DNA of 64,000 bases from Allomesorhizobium camelthorni (GTDB taxonomy: Bacteria > Pseudomonadota > Alphaproteobacteria > Rhizobiales > Rhizobiaceae), in NCBI RefSeq assembly GCF_011045125.1, contig NZ_JAAKZF010000030.1, positions 1 to 64,000 on the forward strand. The letters run 5' to 3'. Below the pieces are notes generated by a model. The model was not told where the DNA came from. It saw only the letters and a program-made list of their open reading frames with translations, and made no database searches. This document shows, piece after piece, positions 1 through 8,796 of this stretch. Position 1 is the stretch's first letter. The number at the start of each line of letters is the position of its first letter. The position numbers and the translations under genes are program-made.

Positions 1-249
1 CGCAGAACCGTTGGAGATCACCGCCACGAGATTGGCCCGCGAAGTATAGTCGGCGGCCGTCGCCGGATCGTCCTTTATTGCGAGGCAGGGGGCGGCGACG
101 CCCGGCGAATAAGCGAGCGCCAGGTCGCGCTGGTTTCCCAGCGGCTTCGTCGCCTGGATCTCCAGCTTGCCGGGAGTCGGGTGTTTGTGGAAATAGAGCG
201 CCGCCTCGTCGAGATCGGAGTGGCCGGATTCGGTCTTGTTGGTCTCCAT
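1..249 (-). CDS. NAD(P)-dependent malic enzyme, N-terminal part (cut by window start)
   Basis: Reading the minus strand from an ATG at 249 gives 83 residues that run off the window edge. The stretch contains FHKHPTPGKLEIQATKPL, then RDLALAYSPGVAAPC and NLVAVISNG, which is the conserved N-terminus of the large rhizobial malic enzymes (malic domain followed by a phosphotransacetylase-like domain). These enzymes decarboxylate malate to pyruvate and CO2 and are important for bacteroid carbon use. A GAGGGAG ribosome site lies just upstream of the ATG. It may be a DME- or TME-type enzyme; the cofactor choice cannot be told from this fragment. The next upstream sequence (250-668) holds no recognisable gene. 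Confidence 0.85.
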   Translation of the reverse strand, partial: METNKTESGHSDLDEAALYFHKHPTPGKLEIQATKPLGNQRDLALAYSPGVAAPCLAIKDDPATAADYTSRANLVAVISNGSA

Positions 250-668
250 TCGGCACTCCCTCGCTTGTTCGTCGTGTCGGCCTCCTTAACACGTGTCGGC
301 TGAATTTCGAGGGTTCCGATAGGCGTTGGGGGATTCTTGGGAGGCGATATTGGCTTCGGCCGGTTGCGCTGGCGATGCAGTCGACCGTCGGCTTCTGCCA
401 TTATTTAAAGAGCGTGGCGCTTTGCGCGCATGCAGCCGAGAAAGGCGTCGATATTCTTCTCGAATATGGAAGAGTGGACCTTGGCAACGATCGGGGCCAC
501 ATCTGGGCTTCGGATCGAGTGCCAGCTCCGGTGCGAAAATCCGAACTTTCTTGATCCCATTCTTCCCAAGGGCGTACCGGCAAACGCCGGCAGTGATCCG
601 TCGTGATGAAGGCGGGGTTTGCGGGTTGAGGTCAGCGGGTTTGTTTCGGGACGTCTGCGCCCCATTGT
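250..668. other. Stretch without recognisable gene
   Basis: About 420 bases between the malic enzyme start and a transposase remnant. Several overlapping open frames exist on both strands, but none gives a protein I recognise or has a convincing ribosome site. The right part probably contains the decayed end of the IS1380-type element whose coding remnant follows. Confidence 0.4.
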
Positions 669-905
669 TTATGTCGCGAGTTGCGGGATGCGACTGAGGA
701 CAATGCGCAGGATGCGCTGGTCCGGGCAGGATGTCGGCAGGTGCAGGCGGATTTGGGTTTTCATCTCGATCACGCGCGCGGCGATCTTGATGAGGTGAGT
801 CGCAGCGTGTCGAATTGGGCGACTGCAAAGCTCGAGCGTTTCGGCATCGCGGCGCGCAGGCCCCACATGAGATCCTATCGTGAGGTGGATAGCGACTGTG
901 TTCTG
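669..905 (-). pseudogene. IS1380-family transposase, C-terminal remnant
   Basis: The last 70 or so minus-strand codons before the stop at 669 read HLIKIAARVIEMKTQIRLHL, then SCPDQRILRIVLSRIP. This matches the conserved C-terminus of IS1380-type transposases as I know them (leucine/isoleucine-rich tail with a KIAARVVEMKTxIRxHLP pattern). The N-terminal and catalytic parts are absent and the upstream frame does not continue the match, so this is a dead fragment. It sits beside an IS110-type fragment on the other strand, which marks this edge as a site of repeated insertion and deletion. Confidence 0.6.
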
Positions 906-951
906 GCGGAATGAGGCCGGCTGGTCGCTTGAGAGAATCTCACACTGGAGC

Positions 952-1233
952 ATGCCCGTTGCCGCGAACCACCCCGAAGCGCCGACCGCTATTCGCACCG
1001 ATCTTGGCGCAATCTGCGTGGCGTGGGAACTGAGTCGCTCGATATAGCTGATCACCGCGCTTCGCCGGGCGGCGAGAAAATCGGAGCATACGGTGGCGGC
1101 CGGCGATGTCGCCGGAATGCTGGCACGCTTTGCCGAGCTCAACAGGAAGGCGCTGGCACGCACCGGGCGGTGTTTTCCTAGCTCGTGATCCAGGAGGCCG
1201 GGCTCGACGGCTTCTGGATCGCAAGCCATTCTG
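952..1233 (+). pseudogene. IS110-family transposase, N-terminal remnant
   Basis: From an ATG at 952 the frame reads TAIRTDLGAICVAWELSRS, a stop, then VAAGDVAGMLARFAELNRKA and ARTGRCFP; after a shift it continues as VIQEAGLDGFWI. This is the start of IS110/IS1111-type (DEDD) transposases. There is one in-frame stop and at least one frameshift, and the sequence ends before the catalytic core and the C-terminal Serine domain. It is not functional. It lies immediately downstream of the nod cluster end and may record the event that joined the nod region to the malic enzyme gene. Confidence 0.6.
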
Positions 1234-1323
1234 ACAAGGTTACGGATTTGTGGCGAAATATCTGAAGTCGCCCGAACCGAATCTCTCAGAGTCGTGTAGT
1301 GTGAACCCTCATGAATTTTCAGG

Positions 1324-2061
1324 CTAAATCATTGCCATGCCGCCATTCACATGAATGGTCTGGCCGGTGATGTAGGCAGCCTCGTTCGAGGCCAGGTAGA
1401 CCACAGCCGAGGCGACCTCGGCGCCAGTGCCCATGCGCTTGGCCGGAATGGCGGCCATGATCGCTTCTTTCTGCTTTTCGTTCAGCTTTTCGGTCATGGC
1501 CGATTCGATAAAGCCCGGCGCCACGCAGTTCACCGTCACACCGCGCGTCGCGATCTCCTGCGCCAGCGACTTCGACATGCCGATCATGCCGGCCTTTGAG
1601 GCGCAGTAGTTCGCCTGGCCGGGATTGCCTGTAACGCCGACCACGGAGGTGATGTTGATGATGCGGCCGTTGCGGCGGCGCATCATCGGATGGGTCAGTT
1701 CACGGGTGAGCCGGAACACCGCCGTCAAATTGACTTCCAGCACCGCGTCCCAGTCCGCGTCCGACATGCGGACAAAAAGCCCGTCCTTGGTGATGCCGGC
1801 ATTGTTGACCAATATGTCGACGCCTTCGAGATCGGCTTCGGCCTTTGCGCCGAGCGCCTTGACCTCGTCGCGATTCGAAAAATGCGCCGGAAACAGCTTC
1901 ACTCGCTCGCCAAGTTCGGCGGCCAGCGCCTCAAGCTTTTCGACACGCGTGCCGTGCAGGCCGACGGTTGCGCCCTGCGCGTGCAGCGCCCGCGCCACGG
2001 CCTCGCCGATACCACCGCTTGCCCCGGTGACGAGCGCCTTGCGGCCGGTCAGATCGAACAT
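1324..2061 (-). CDS. nodG: NodG / 3-oxoacyl-ACP reductase (FabG family)
   Basis: A 245-residue short-chain dehydrogenase, exactly the length of rhizobial NodG and FabG. It has the Rossmann TGASGGIG motif near residue 12, NNAG near 85, the catalytic Ser in NITSVVG and YCASK as the Tyr/Lys pair, and ends in HVNGGMAMI. The start MFDLTGRK at 2061 is chosen because it fits the family; the open frame extends further upstream. The enzyme reduces 3-oxoacyl-ACP with NADPH, here presumably for the NodF-bound fatty acid. It follows nodE on the same strand, but a 323-base gap holding a nodD remnant separates them. By eye it is closer to housekeeping FabG than to S. meliloti NodG, so recruitment of a fabG copy is possible. 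Confidence 0.85.
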   Translation of the reverse strand: MFDLTGRKALVTGASGGIGEAVARALHAQGATVGLHGTRVEKLEALAAELGERVKLFPAHFSNRDEVKALGAKAEADLEGVDILVNNAGITKDGLFVRMSDADWDAVLEVNLTAVFRLTRELTHPMMRRRNGRIINITSVVGVTGNPGQANYCASKAGMIGMSKSLAQEIATRGVTVNCVAPGFIESAMTEKLNEKQKEAIMAAIPAKRMGTGAEVASAVVYLASNEAAYITGQTIHVNGGMAMI

Positions 2062-2189
2062 TGTTATCGATTCCTTTCTAAGGACCGGCTTCACACGGAA
2101 ACGGTCACTGGCGGCCCTGCGCCTTCCAGACATTGTCGGGTACAACTTTAGACAGACCATCGAGCCGAACCCGAAGGGTCTCGCTTAAC

Positions 2190-2390
2190 TTTACTGGTAG
2201 CGGTACGTCCACGCCGCTTCAACAGTTGAGAATTTTGCAAAAAACGAGGCCCCGGCTCGTCGAGCTTCCGCTGCCACTTGGCGCATTCACCGAGGCCGGT
2301 CCTAAAGGAACGTCCTTCACAATCGTGATCCGGCAAGCATCTGGATACGAGAGACAATGTTGCAGGAGGCATCTCGCATGGCTTCTACAC
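2190..2390 (+). pseudogene. nodD 3'-end remnant
   Basis: Bases 2259-2390 match the 3' end of the intact nodD (5729-5860) closely: both share a 16-base cttccgctgccactt block, gcattcaccgaggcc, gtgatccggcaagcatctgg and atgttgcaggaggc. Translated, the fragment reads VELPLPLGAFTEA against [14 protein letters not shown] in NodD, after which single-base changes break the frame. Weaker similarity extends left to about 2190. It is oriented tail-to-tail with nodE and overlaps its last codons, so it looks like the relic of a second nodD that once lay convergent to nodFE. Confidence 0.8.
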
Positions 2391-3593
2391 CTGCCTGAAT
2401 GCCAGAACTGCGTTCATGCCGCCCATGGCGAAGGCGTTGCTCAGTGCCACGCGCACCTTGCGCTCGCGCGGCACATTGGGCGTGACGTCGAGATCGCAAT
2501 CGGGGTCTGGCTCGCGATAATTGGCGGTCGGCGGCACGACGCCCTCCTGGATCGCCATCACGCAGGCGATCATTTCAAGCGCGCTCGCTGCGCCGAGGCA
2601 ATGCGCGTGCATGGACTTGGTGGACGAGACAGACATCGAATAGGCATAGTCTGTGAAGACGCGCTTGATCGCCGCCGTCTCGGCCTGATCGTTGGCCTTG
2701 GTGCCGGTGCCGTGCGCGTTGAGGTAGTCCACGTCCTCGGCATTCAGCCCGGCATCGGCAAGGCAAGCGCGCATCGCGGCCTCCGGCCCCTCGATAGACG
2801 GCGCGACGACGTGGAAGGCATCGCCGGAAAGGCCGATGCCCACGATCTCGGCAAGCATTGTGGCGCCGCGCGCCGCGGCATGCTCATAGCTTTCCAGCAC
2901 GGCCATGCCCGCACCCTCGCCTAGCACGACTCCCTTCCTGTCGGCGGAGAAGGGCCGGCAAGTATCGGGAGCGAGTGCGCGCATTGCTTCCCATGCCTTC
3001 AGCATAACCCATACGAGTGGCGCTTCGCTACCTCCGGCAAGCATCACGTCGGCCCGGCCTAGCCTAATCTGATCCACCGCCGAAGCGATCGCATGGTTGC
3101 CCGACGCGCATGCGGAGGCGATGCCAAAGACTGGGCCGCGCAGGCCGAGGCTCATGCTGACCTGACTGGCAGCGGCGCTTGGCAACCCCCTTGGTGCAGA
3201 GAAGATGCCAGCACGCTTCGCGCCTTCCAAAAGGAGGGAGCGGTAGGTTTCTTCGACCGTTCCCCAGCCCCAGCCGCAGACGCCCACTGTCGCGCCGAAG
3301 CGATAGGGATTTCCATCATCGCAGGAAAGTCCGGCGTGCTGCATGGCTTCGCGCGCTGCAAGCACAGCGAGCAAGCTGAAGCGGTCCATGGAGACGAGCT
3401 GCTTGCGGTCGATGTCGTGCTCGGGCAGCTCCTTGATCTCGGTGCCGACTGTGCCCTTCAGATCATGCAGTTCGGAAGTGACCATCGGGCCGATGGCGGA
3501 GCGGCCTTCGCGCATCTGTTTCCAGATAGAGGCGGCGTTGGTGCCTAGCCCGCAAAGCCCGCCAATCCCAGTAATGACGACTCGCCTGTCCAT
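2385..3593 (-). CDS. nodE: NodE, beta-ketoacyl synthase of Nod-factor lipid synthesis
   Basis: A 402-residue KAS-II-type condensing enzyme. The active-site Cys is in [12 protein letters not shown] (about residue 165), followed by the His in [11 protein letters not shown] (about 302), the second His in the MHAHCLGAA region (about 338) and a terminal GGMNAVLAF. With NodF it elongates host-specific, often polyunsaturated, fatty acids that NodA puts on the chitin backbone. The ATG at 3593 lies one base after the nodF stop (TGACATG), so the two are translationally coupled. The nod box upstream of nodA is the only promoter seen for the unit. Length and order nodF-nodE fit the family, and the presence of nodFE suggests hosts such as galegoid legumes. 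Confidence 0.93.
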   Translation of the reverse strand: MDRRVVITGIGGLCGLGTNAASIWKQMREGRSAIGPMVTSELHDLKGTVGTEIKELPEHDIDRKQLVSMDRFSLLAVLAAREAMQHAGLSCDDGNPYRFGATVGVCGWGWGTVEETYRSLLLEGAKRAGIFSAPRGLPSAAASQVSMSLGLRGPVFGIASACASGNHAIASAVDQIRLGRADVMLAGGSEAPLVWVMLKAWEAMRALAPDTCRPFSADRKGVVLGEGAGMAVLESYEHAAARGATMLAEIVGIGLSGDAFHVVAPSIEGPEAAMRACLADAGLNAEDVDYLNAHGTGTKANDQAETAAIKRVFTDYAYSMSVSSTKSMHAHCLGAASALEMIACVMAIQEGVVPPTANYREPDPDCDLDVTPNVPRERKVRVALSNAFAMGGMNAVLAFRQV

Positions 3594-3594
3594 G

Positions 3595-3876
3595 TCAGGC
3601 CTCCTTGGCGAGCAAGCCGCGGACGGCTTCCACCACGTCGCCGACATTCTTGAGATTCGACCAGGCGTCGGCCGAGTTCATGTCGATCTCGATGCCGTGG
3701 GCCTGCTCCACGTCCCAGAGGATATCTGCCAGACCCAGCGAATCGACTCCGAGCGAGGTCAGTTCCGTGGCAGTCGTTATTTCGCCGACGAGGGATGCAG
3801 TCGTTCCCTCGCCGCTCTCCGATTCGATGCGGTTCTTGATCGTGGCAATGACTTGCGTTGCGAGTTGATCAGCCAT
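3595..3876 (-). CDS. nodF: NodF, specialised acyl carrier protein
   Basis: A 93-residue acidic protein with [11 protein letters not shown], the Ser of which carries the 4'-phosphopantetheine arm, and a flanking ACP fold. It acts in the cytoplasm as carrier for the special Nod-factor fatty acid built by NodE. The ATG at 3876 is preferred over upstream in-frame codons because it gives the normal NodF length; AAAGGAA lies just upstream. It is followed directly by nodE and preceded, after about 110 non-coding bases, by a truncated nodB. No separate nod box was seen in that gap, so expression probably depends on read-through from nodA. Confidence 0.92.
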   Translation of the reverse strand: MADQLATQVIATIKNRIESESGEGTTASLVGEITTATELTSLGVDSLGLADILWDVEQAHGIEIDMNSADAWSNLKNVGDVVEAVRGLLAKEA

Positions 3877-3988
3877 TTTGTTCCTTTCCATGATAATGGG
3901 TTTCGATGGACGCGGCGCCATCCCTCCGCCAGCCCCATCGCGAAAATTGCCCCTCACCAAGCGTATGCGACTCACCAAGACCAACTGC

Positions 3989-4198
3989 TTATGGAGACCG
4001 GATGAGTTCGGGCTGGTCTGCGGCGTAGGCACCGACGACGAAGAACGTCGCCGGCACCCGATGTGCCCCAGCACATCGAGGCTCCTGCGGTGTGCACAGT
4101 GGATTGGGACCGTCGTCGAGCGTCAAATGGACGCTGCGATCTTCGGTGCCGTCAGCGCAGGCACTCGGCACTTCGCACATGTAGTCCAGATGTTTCAT
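3989..4198 (-). pseudogene. nodB: NodB (chitooligosaccharide deacetylase), truncated
   Basis: The frame starts with [12 protein letters not shown] and reads [32 protein letters not shown], the first quarter of NodB, then stops after 69 residues instead of about 215. The first polysaccharide-deacetylase motif is TLDDGPNP (normally TFDDGP), but the downstream His-x-x-x-His metal motif and catalytic regions are missing, so it cannot deacetylate. Its ATG overlaps the nodA stop (ATGA), the usual nodA-nodB coupling. The break point joins directly to sequence upstream of nodF. A complete nodB with nodC must exist elsewhere if the strain makes Nod factor. Confidence 0.9.
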
Positions 4199-4785
4199 AG
4201 CTCCGGACCGTTCCGATCAATCAGGGTGCCGGACGGCCACTCGCTCATCGAGCGTCCAATCGGCACAACCACGACGAGCACGTCCTCAACGCGCGTGGGC
4301 GGCAGGTCGAGACACACATCTGCAAGGGTGGACCGTACGCGAACCCCCGACACAAGGGTCGCCAGGCCGTCTCTGCAGAACCTCTCAAGATGGTTCCGCA
4401 GCGCATGCCGAACCGTGCCGAAAGCGAATGGAACCCCAAGCTGCCGCAGAACTGGAGACGCAACGCGCATTGAATGACCGATTCCGAGTCCCTCAAGATC
4501 CGGACGCACCCCGTACAACCCCAGTTCGGCCACTAACAGATCGACCTCGTCAACTTTGATGAAGCGGCGCAATATGCCGATATGAGCCGCTACGCCGTGC
4601 GCGTCGTGGGCAATTGCGCGGAGTTCCGGCCGCGCGCCGGCCCAGCTACGGCCGCCTTCGAATGGCTTTGCGTTGAAGGCCCCAGTCGGTCCATAAGTGT
4701 TTTGGAAGAAGTCGGAGAGTTCGAAGTGGTCGGCCAGCTGCAACTCATTTTCCCAGCACAACTTCCAGCGCACGTCTGAGCTCAT
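4195..4785 (-). CDS. nodA: NodA, N-acyltransferase of Nod-factor synthesis
   Basis: A 196-residue protein, the standard NodA length, starting [20 protein letters not shown] and containing [40 protein letters not shown] and a C-terminal LIDRNGPEL. NodA transfers a fatty acyl group, including NodFE products, to the free amino group left by NodB on the terminal glucosamine of the chitin oligomer. It is the first gene after the nod box and overlaps the truncated nodB start by four bases. An AGGAG-like ribosome site (AAAGGAGAAATC) precedes the ATG. The gene looks intact. Confidence 0.97.
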   Translation of the reverse strand: MSSDVRWKLCWENELQLADHFELSDFFQNTYGPTGAFNAKPFEGGRSWAGARPELRAIAHDAHGVAAHIGILRRFIKVDEVDLLVAELGLYGVRPDLEGLGIGHSMRVASPVLRQLGVPFAFGTVRHALRNHLERFCRDGLATLVSGVRVRSTLADVCLDLPPTRVEDVLVVVVPIGRSMSEWPSGTLIDRNGPEL

Positions 4786-4888
4786 GGAAAGATTTCTCCT
4801 TTCGGGCTCTTTTCACGCATTCGTCACGCGATAGAGGCAGCGGTGATCGGTGCGTGTCAGGTGCTGTCGTCAATGCAGGGTTCCGCAA

Positions 4889-4935
4889 GATTGATAAAAT
4901 CGTTTGTTTCGATGAAATGCATCCACACTATGGAT
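4889..4935 (-). promoter_or_regulatory. nod box upstream of nodA
   Basis: Read on the minus strand the 47-base block begins ATCCATAGTGTGGATG, continues with ATCGAAACAA and CGATTTTATCAATCT. This fits the nod box consensus (ATCCA..GATG, then ATC-AAACAATCGATTTTACCAATC) over its whole length, with the expected spacing. It lies between the divergent nodD and nodA genes, where NodD binds and, with plant flavonoids, activates nodA transcription and represses nodD. It is the only complete nod box I found in the window. Confidence 0.93.
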
Positions 4936-4945
4936 AGGTGAAGAC

Positions 4946-5890
4946 ATGCGTTTCAAAGGGCTTGATCTAAATCTCCTCGTCGTGCTCGACGCACTGCTGA
5001 CCGAGCGCAATCTCACGGCGGCGGCACGCAGCATCAACCTAAGTCAGCCGGCCATGAGTGCGGCCGTCGCCCGGCTGCGTGACTATTTCCACGATGAACT
5101 GTTTACGATGAGCGGCCGCGAACGTATTCTGACACCGCGTGCAGAGGCACTCGCCCCCGCAGTTCGCGACGCACTCTTGCGCATCCAGGGCTCGATTATT
5201 TCTTGGGATCCGTTTAACCCAGCTCAATCCGACCGACGCTTCAGGATCATTCTTTCCGACTTCATCACGCTCGTGTTTTTTGAAAAGGTCGTGGAGCGTG
5301 TTGCACGGGAAGCGCCCGCCGTCAGCTTCGAATTGCTGCCTCTCGACGACGACCCCGATGAGCTTCTCCGGCGTGGTGACGTCGACTTTCTAATTCTACC
5401 GGATCTGTTCATGTCGAGCGCGCATCCAAGAGTGGCGCTGTTCAACGAGACGCTCGTGTGCGTGGGCTGTCCCACGAACAAGCAACTGTCACGGCAGCTT
5501 ACGTTCGAGAGGTACATGTCGATGAGGCACGTTGCGGCCAGGTTCGGGCGTACGGGGAAGCCCTCCATCGAAGAATGGTTTTTGCTTGAGCATGGTCTTA
5601 AGAGACGTGTCGAGGTCGTCGTGCAGGCCTTTAGTATGATCCCGCCTATAGTGTCAGGCACCACTCGTATAGCGACCATGCCCTTGCGGCTGGTCAAGCA
5701 TTTCGAAAATTCGTTCCCCCTGCAAATCATCGAACTTCCGCTGCCACTTCCCGCATTCACCGAGGCCGTCCAATGGCCGGCCCTTCACAACAGTGATCCG
5801 GCAAGCATCTGGATGCGGGAGATAATGTTGCAGGAGGCGTCCCGCATCGCTACTCCAGACAAGACCCCGGGACGTCGCACGCGCTCCTAG
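4946..5890 (+). CDS. nodD: NodD, LysR-type flavonoid-responsive activator
   Basis: A 314-residue LysR-family regulator starting [20 protein letters not shown] with the winged helix-turn-helix at about residues 6-65 ([20 protein letters not shown]) and an inducer-binding domain ending in [10 protein letters not shown] and [12 protein letters not shown]. It binds the nod box directly upstream and activates nodA and the genes behind it when plant flavonoids are present. It is divergent from nodA with only 160 bases between them, the normal arrangement. The last 41 bases overlap the 3' end of the convergent iolI-like gene. A partial second copy of its 3' end lies at 2190-2390. Confidence 0.95.
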   Translation: MRFKGLDLNLLVVLDALLTERNLTAAARSINLSQPAMSAAVARLRDYFHDELFTMSGRERILTPRAEALAPAVRDALLRIQGSIISWDPFNPAQSDRRFRIILSDFITLVFFEKVVERVAREAPAVSFELLPLDDDPDELLRRGDVDFLILPDLFMSSAHPRVALFNETLVCVGCPTNKQLSRQLTFERYMSMRHVAARFGRTGKPSIEEWFLLEHGLKRRVEVVVQAFSMIPPIVSGTTRIATMPLRLVKHFENSFPLQIIELPLPLPAFTEAVQWPALHNSDPASIWMREIMLQEASRIATPDKTPGRRTRS

Positions 5891-6710
5891 ATCTATTCAG
5901 CGCCTCACTCGGCTCACGCGTCATTAGCCCGCGGATGAAATCGATGCTGGCGGCAAGTGCGCCTGCGAGGTCGTCCGGCACGTGCACTTCCTCGGTTAGT
6001 TCGAACGAGAAGGGACCTGAATAGCCGCCATCAAGCAGCGCCCGGATCTGGCTGCCATTGTCGGAACCTACCAGTACGCGACCCGGGTAAATCCAGAATG
6101 TCGGATCGTTCACGCCTGAAATGTGCACGAGACCAGTCAGCTCGCAGAAGAAGAACGTCTCCCCGGCGAGCGTGTGGTGGAACGTGTCGTGCACGAGGCG
6201 GAAGACGGACTGGCCATCGACCGCGGCAATGGCCTCAGCCGCTTCCTTCTTCGATCGAAGCGAGCAAGTGTGGAAGCCCAGCGGCTTGATGAGACCGATC
6301 AGGCCGCGGGGCTCGAGGATCGGCTTGAGCCACTTCAAGGCGACGCGGAGATCGCCCTGGCGCTCGCCATTGGCGGGCCACGAGCCGTCGTTGACCGGCA
6401 CCAGCACGAGCGTCTTCGCGCCGCAGGCTGCCGCATAGTCGGCGAGTTTGTTCGCCTCGGCCTCGCGGGCGGGAGTCCACTCATTGAAGCGCTGCAAGGT
6501 GTTGACGGAGATGATCGTGACGCCCGCTTCGTCGGCGGCAGACCGGACGTCCGCCGCCGGCACACCGCGTGTAACAGCATTGCTGCCGAGATGGTTGCGG
6601 ATGTCGACGTCTCTCAGGCCCAGGTCGCGGGCAAGCGCGAAAAATGCCCTGACGTCAAGTCGGGGCGCTGCCATCTGGTCGAGTGCAAAGCGGGGCGTTG
6701 CTTGGCGCAT
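5850..6710 (-). CDS. IolI/xylose-isomerase-like TIM barrel protein
   Basis: From the ATG at 6710 (GGAAAG upstream) the frame codes 286 residues resembling sugar-phosphate isomerase/epimerases of the IolI type (2-keto-myo-inositol isomerase). Visible features are [67 protein letters not shown] and SFELTEEV, matching the metal-binding Glu/Asp/His pattern of the barrel. The last 30 residues are unlike the family and overlap nodD, so the 3' end has probably been replaced. A decayed lacI end lies directly upstream, which suggests an old lacI-iolI pair for inositol or rhizopine-like compounds. The 5' end is duplicated at 14660. Confidence 0.65.
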   Translation of the reverse strand: MRQATPRFALDQMAAPRLDVRAFFALARDLGLRDVDIRNHLGSNAVTRGVPAADVRSAADEAGVTIISVNTLQRFNEWTPAREAEANKLADYAAACGAKTLVLVPVNDGSWPANGERQGDLRVALKWLKPILEPRGLIGLIKPLGFHTCSLRSKKEAAEAIAAVDGQSVFRLVHDTFHHTLAGETFFFCELTGLVHISGVNDPTFWIYPGRVLVGSDNGSQIRALLDGGYSGPFSFELTEEVHVPDDLAGALAASIDFIRGLMTREPSEALNRSRSACDVPGSCLE

Positions 6711-7192
6711 GGCTTGGCTTTCCTTCCATGAAGCGCGGCCGCCGCCGTGGGCCAACTGGCTTCTTCCAGGCCGCAACCGCACGTTGATTCACGAGACCGG
6801 AATGAGGGAGGAGAGTCAATCGAGCTTTCTTTCATTTGCGAAGGGAAACTCGGCGCTTATGATAGACTTCCATCAGGTTCATATATTTTCCGGCAGATGG
6901 ATGTCGAACGGCAAAACGTCTGCCCCGGCGACTCCGCGGTGCCGGTCTTGATGGCCCGGGCCAGCAGCATCAGCTCCCGGCAAAGCCGGCGCAGTGGCGT
7001 GGCGAGCGCCATCGTGATGATGTCATTTGCGAGCGGCGCCCGCGACTCCGGCGTGATTTCATTCACGATCGCCACGAGATCCTGACCTTTGCCCTCCTCG
7101 CGGAGCGCCGAGATGGCGCCTTCCATGCCCCCGCCGGCCACATAGAAGCCGACGAGCTCAGGGTGCCGAGATCCAGCGTGGTCTCGTAAGGA
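6640..7192 (-). repeat. Left copy of inverted repeat (lacI 3' end plus iolI-like 5' end)
   Basis: This block, read on the minus strand, matches 14172-14735 read on the plus strand. Both contain the lacI coding end (FYVAGGGMEGAISALREEGK), the intergenic stretch with atatatgaacctgatggaag-like sequence, and the start of the iolI-like gene with its GGAAAG ribosome site. The left copy carries a small deletion inside lacI and point changes. The two copies are in opposite orientation with about 7 kb between them that includes dctBD and dctA. Confidence 0.85.
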
Positions 7193-7195
7193 CCG
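6857..7195 (-). pseudogene. LacI-family regulator, C-terminal remnant
   Basis: Translation shows ELVGFYVAGGGMEGAISALR, QDLVAIVNEITPESRA, ALATPLRRLCRELM and a frameshifted tail, nearly the same as the C-terminus of the intact LacI-type protein at 13464-14495. A few bases are missing upstream (between ETTLDL and HPELVG), the tail after GQTF is shifted, and the DNA-binding and most of the sugar-binding domain are gone. It is a fragment carried within the left inverted repeat. Confidence 0.85.
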
Positions 7196-7416
7196 GCCGA
7201 CCTTGCCTCCCCTCGCGGGACGGGCGCAACCGGTTTTGCCCATTCCACGCGGAGCGCCGGCCGCTCGATCGCCCGATCATCATCTCAACGGGGCATTTGA
7301 AAGCACGGGCCATCCAAGCATAGCGCACCGGCTGTTCTTCAATCGGTTGAGGCCTTCCCTGCCGATACAATACCCATAGCGCGGTCATCGTCGCAGCCTT
7401 TCCGCGATAGGTGAGG

Positions 7417-8796
7417 TCAAGAAGGCTTTGAACATTCGCGATTTTTTCGGTAATCGGCCGAGTCTATCCCGTGGCGTTTCAGCTTATCGTAGAAGGTCTT
7501 GCGGGGAACTCCCAGGACTTCGATCGTCCGCCTCACGTCGCCGCCGCATTCCTGCAAGGCGTCGCGGATGACGGTCGCCTCATAAAGGCTGACCTTTTCG
7601 GACAAGGGCAGGTTTGATACCGCTTCGTCCTTTCGACCGGGTGCCATGGGCGTGCCTACGCCTTCAAGTCCCAAGGCAACGCGATCGGCGAAATGCACGA
7701 GTTCACGGACATTGCCGGGCCAGTCGTGGCTCGTGAGGCGATCGCGCACGGCGGCGCTCATGTCCGGAGCTGGCCTGCCGAAGCGTTTGGAGGCACGCTC
7801 CAGGAAATGCCCAAAAAGGATCGGGATATCTTCGCGCCGTTCGCGAAGCGGCGGGATGCGGAGCGTCACGACATTCAGCCGGAAATAGAGGTCTTCCCGG
7901 AAATCTCCGCGAGCGGCCGGATCGCCGAGATCGGCTTTCGTAGCCGACACGACACGAAGGTCGATGCTGCGGGTTTGGTTGGTGCCGAGTGGCGTGATCT
8001 GCCGGGTCTCAAGCACCCTCAGAAGCTTCACCTGCAGTGCAGGCGGCATCGACTCGATTTCGTCGAGGAAGAGCGTCCCGCCGTTCGAGTGCTCGATGCG
8101 GCCGATCCTGCGCCTCTGCGCGCCTGTAAAGGCGCCTACCTCGTGGCCGAAAAGTTCGCTTTCGATGACGCTTTCGGGCAGCGCTCCACAATTCAGGGCA
8201 ACGAAGGGCCTCGCGCGTCGTTTGCTCCAGCGGTGAAGCAGATCCGCGACCACCTCCTTGCCCGTGCCCGTCTCGCCCTCCACGAGGACGTCCACATCGG
8301 TATCGGCGATCTGGCGAAGCGTTTCGCGCAACTGGCTCATGGCCGGTGCCTCGCCGATGAGCGGAATATCGCCCACGGATCGGGCGACCGCATCCCTAAG
8401 ACGTCTGTTTTCCAGGACCAGATGCCGTTTTTCCGAAGCGCGATGCAGTGTCGCTAAAAGCCGGTCGGTCGCATATGGTTTCGAGATGAAATCGTAGGCG
8501 CCATCCTTGATGGCGGCAACGGCCAGCTCGACGTCGCCATGCCCGGTGATCAGGATAACCGGAATGTCCGCGTCTATCGCCTTCACTCGCTCGAAGAGCT
8601 GAAGGCCGTTCATCCCGGGCATGCGGATGTCGCTCACAACGGGGCCATCGAAGTTCTCGTCGATTCTGGCGAGCGCGGCCTCGGCCGAACCGAAGACGCT
8701 CGGTGAGAAGGAGGCAAGCTTCAGCATCTGCGTGGCTGCGCGCAGCAGATCCTCATCGTCGTCAATAAAGATGACCGGCCCTTTTTCAGCACTCAT
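7417..8796 (-). CDS. dctD: DctD, sigma54-dependent response regulator for C4-dicarboxylate transport
   Basis: A 459-residue NtrC-type activator. The receiver domain (1-120) has the phosphorylated Asp at 56 in VVSDIRMPG. The AAA+ domain has Walker A GETGTGKE at about 174-181, the sigma54-contact loop GAFTGA at 221-226, and a C-terminal helix-turn-helix ([20 protein letters not shown]). When phosphorylated by DctB it binds upstream sites and opens the sigma54 promoter of dctA. Its ATG overlaps the dctB stop (ATGA), so dctBD are coupled. The length matches S. meliloti DctD. About 160 bases downstream of it contain no gene I recognise. Confidence 0.95.
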   Translation of the reverse strand: MSAEKGPVIFIDDDEDLLRAATQMLKLASFSPSVFGSAEAALARIDENFDGPVVSDIRMPGMNGLQLFERVKAIDADIPVILITGHGDVELAVAAIKDGAYDFISKPYATDRLLATLHRASEKRHLVLENRRLRDAVARSVGDIPLIGEAPAMSQLRETLRQIADTDVDVLVEGETGTGKEVVADLLHRWSKRRARPFVALNCGALPESVIESELFGHEVGAFTGAQRRRIGRIEHSNGGTLFLDEIESMPPALQVKLLRVLETRQITPLGTNQTRSIDLRVVSATKADLGDPAARGDFREDLYFRLNVVTLRIPPLRERREDIPILFGHFLERASKRFGRPAPDMSAAVRDRLTSHDWPGNVRELVHFADRVALGLEGVGTPMAPGRKDEAVSNLPLSEKVSLYEATVIRDALQECGGDVRRTIEVLGVPRKTFYDKLKRHGIDSADYRKNRECSKPS

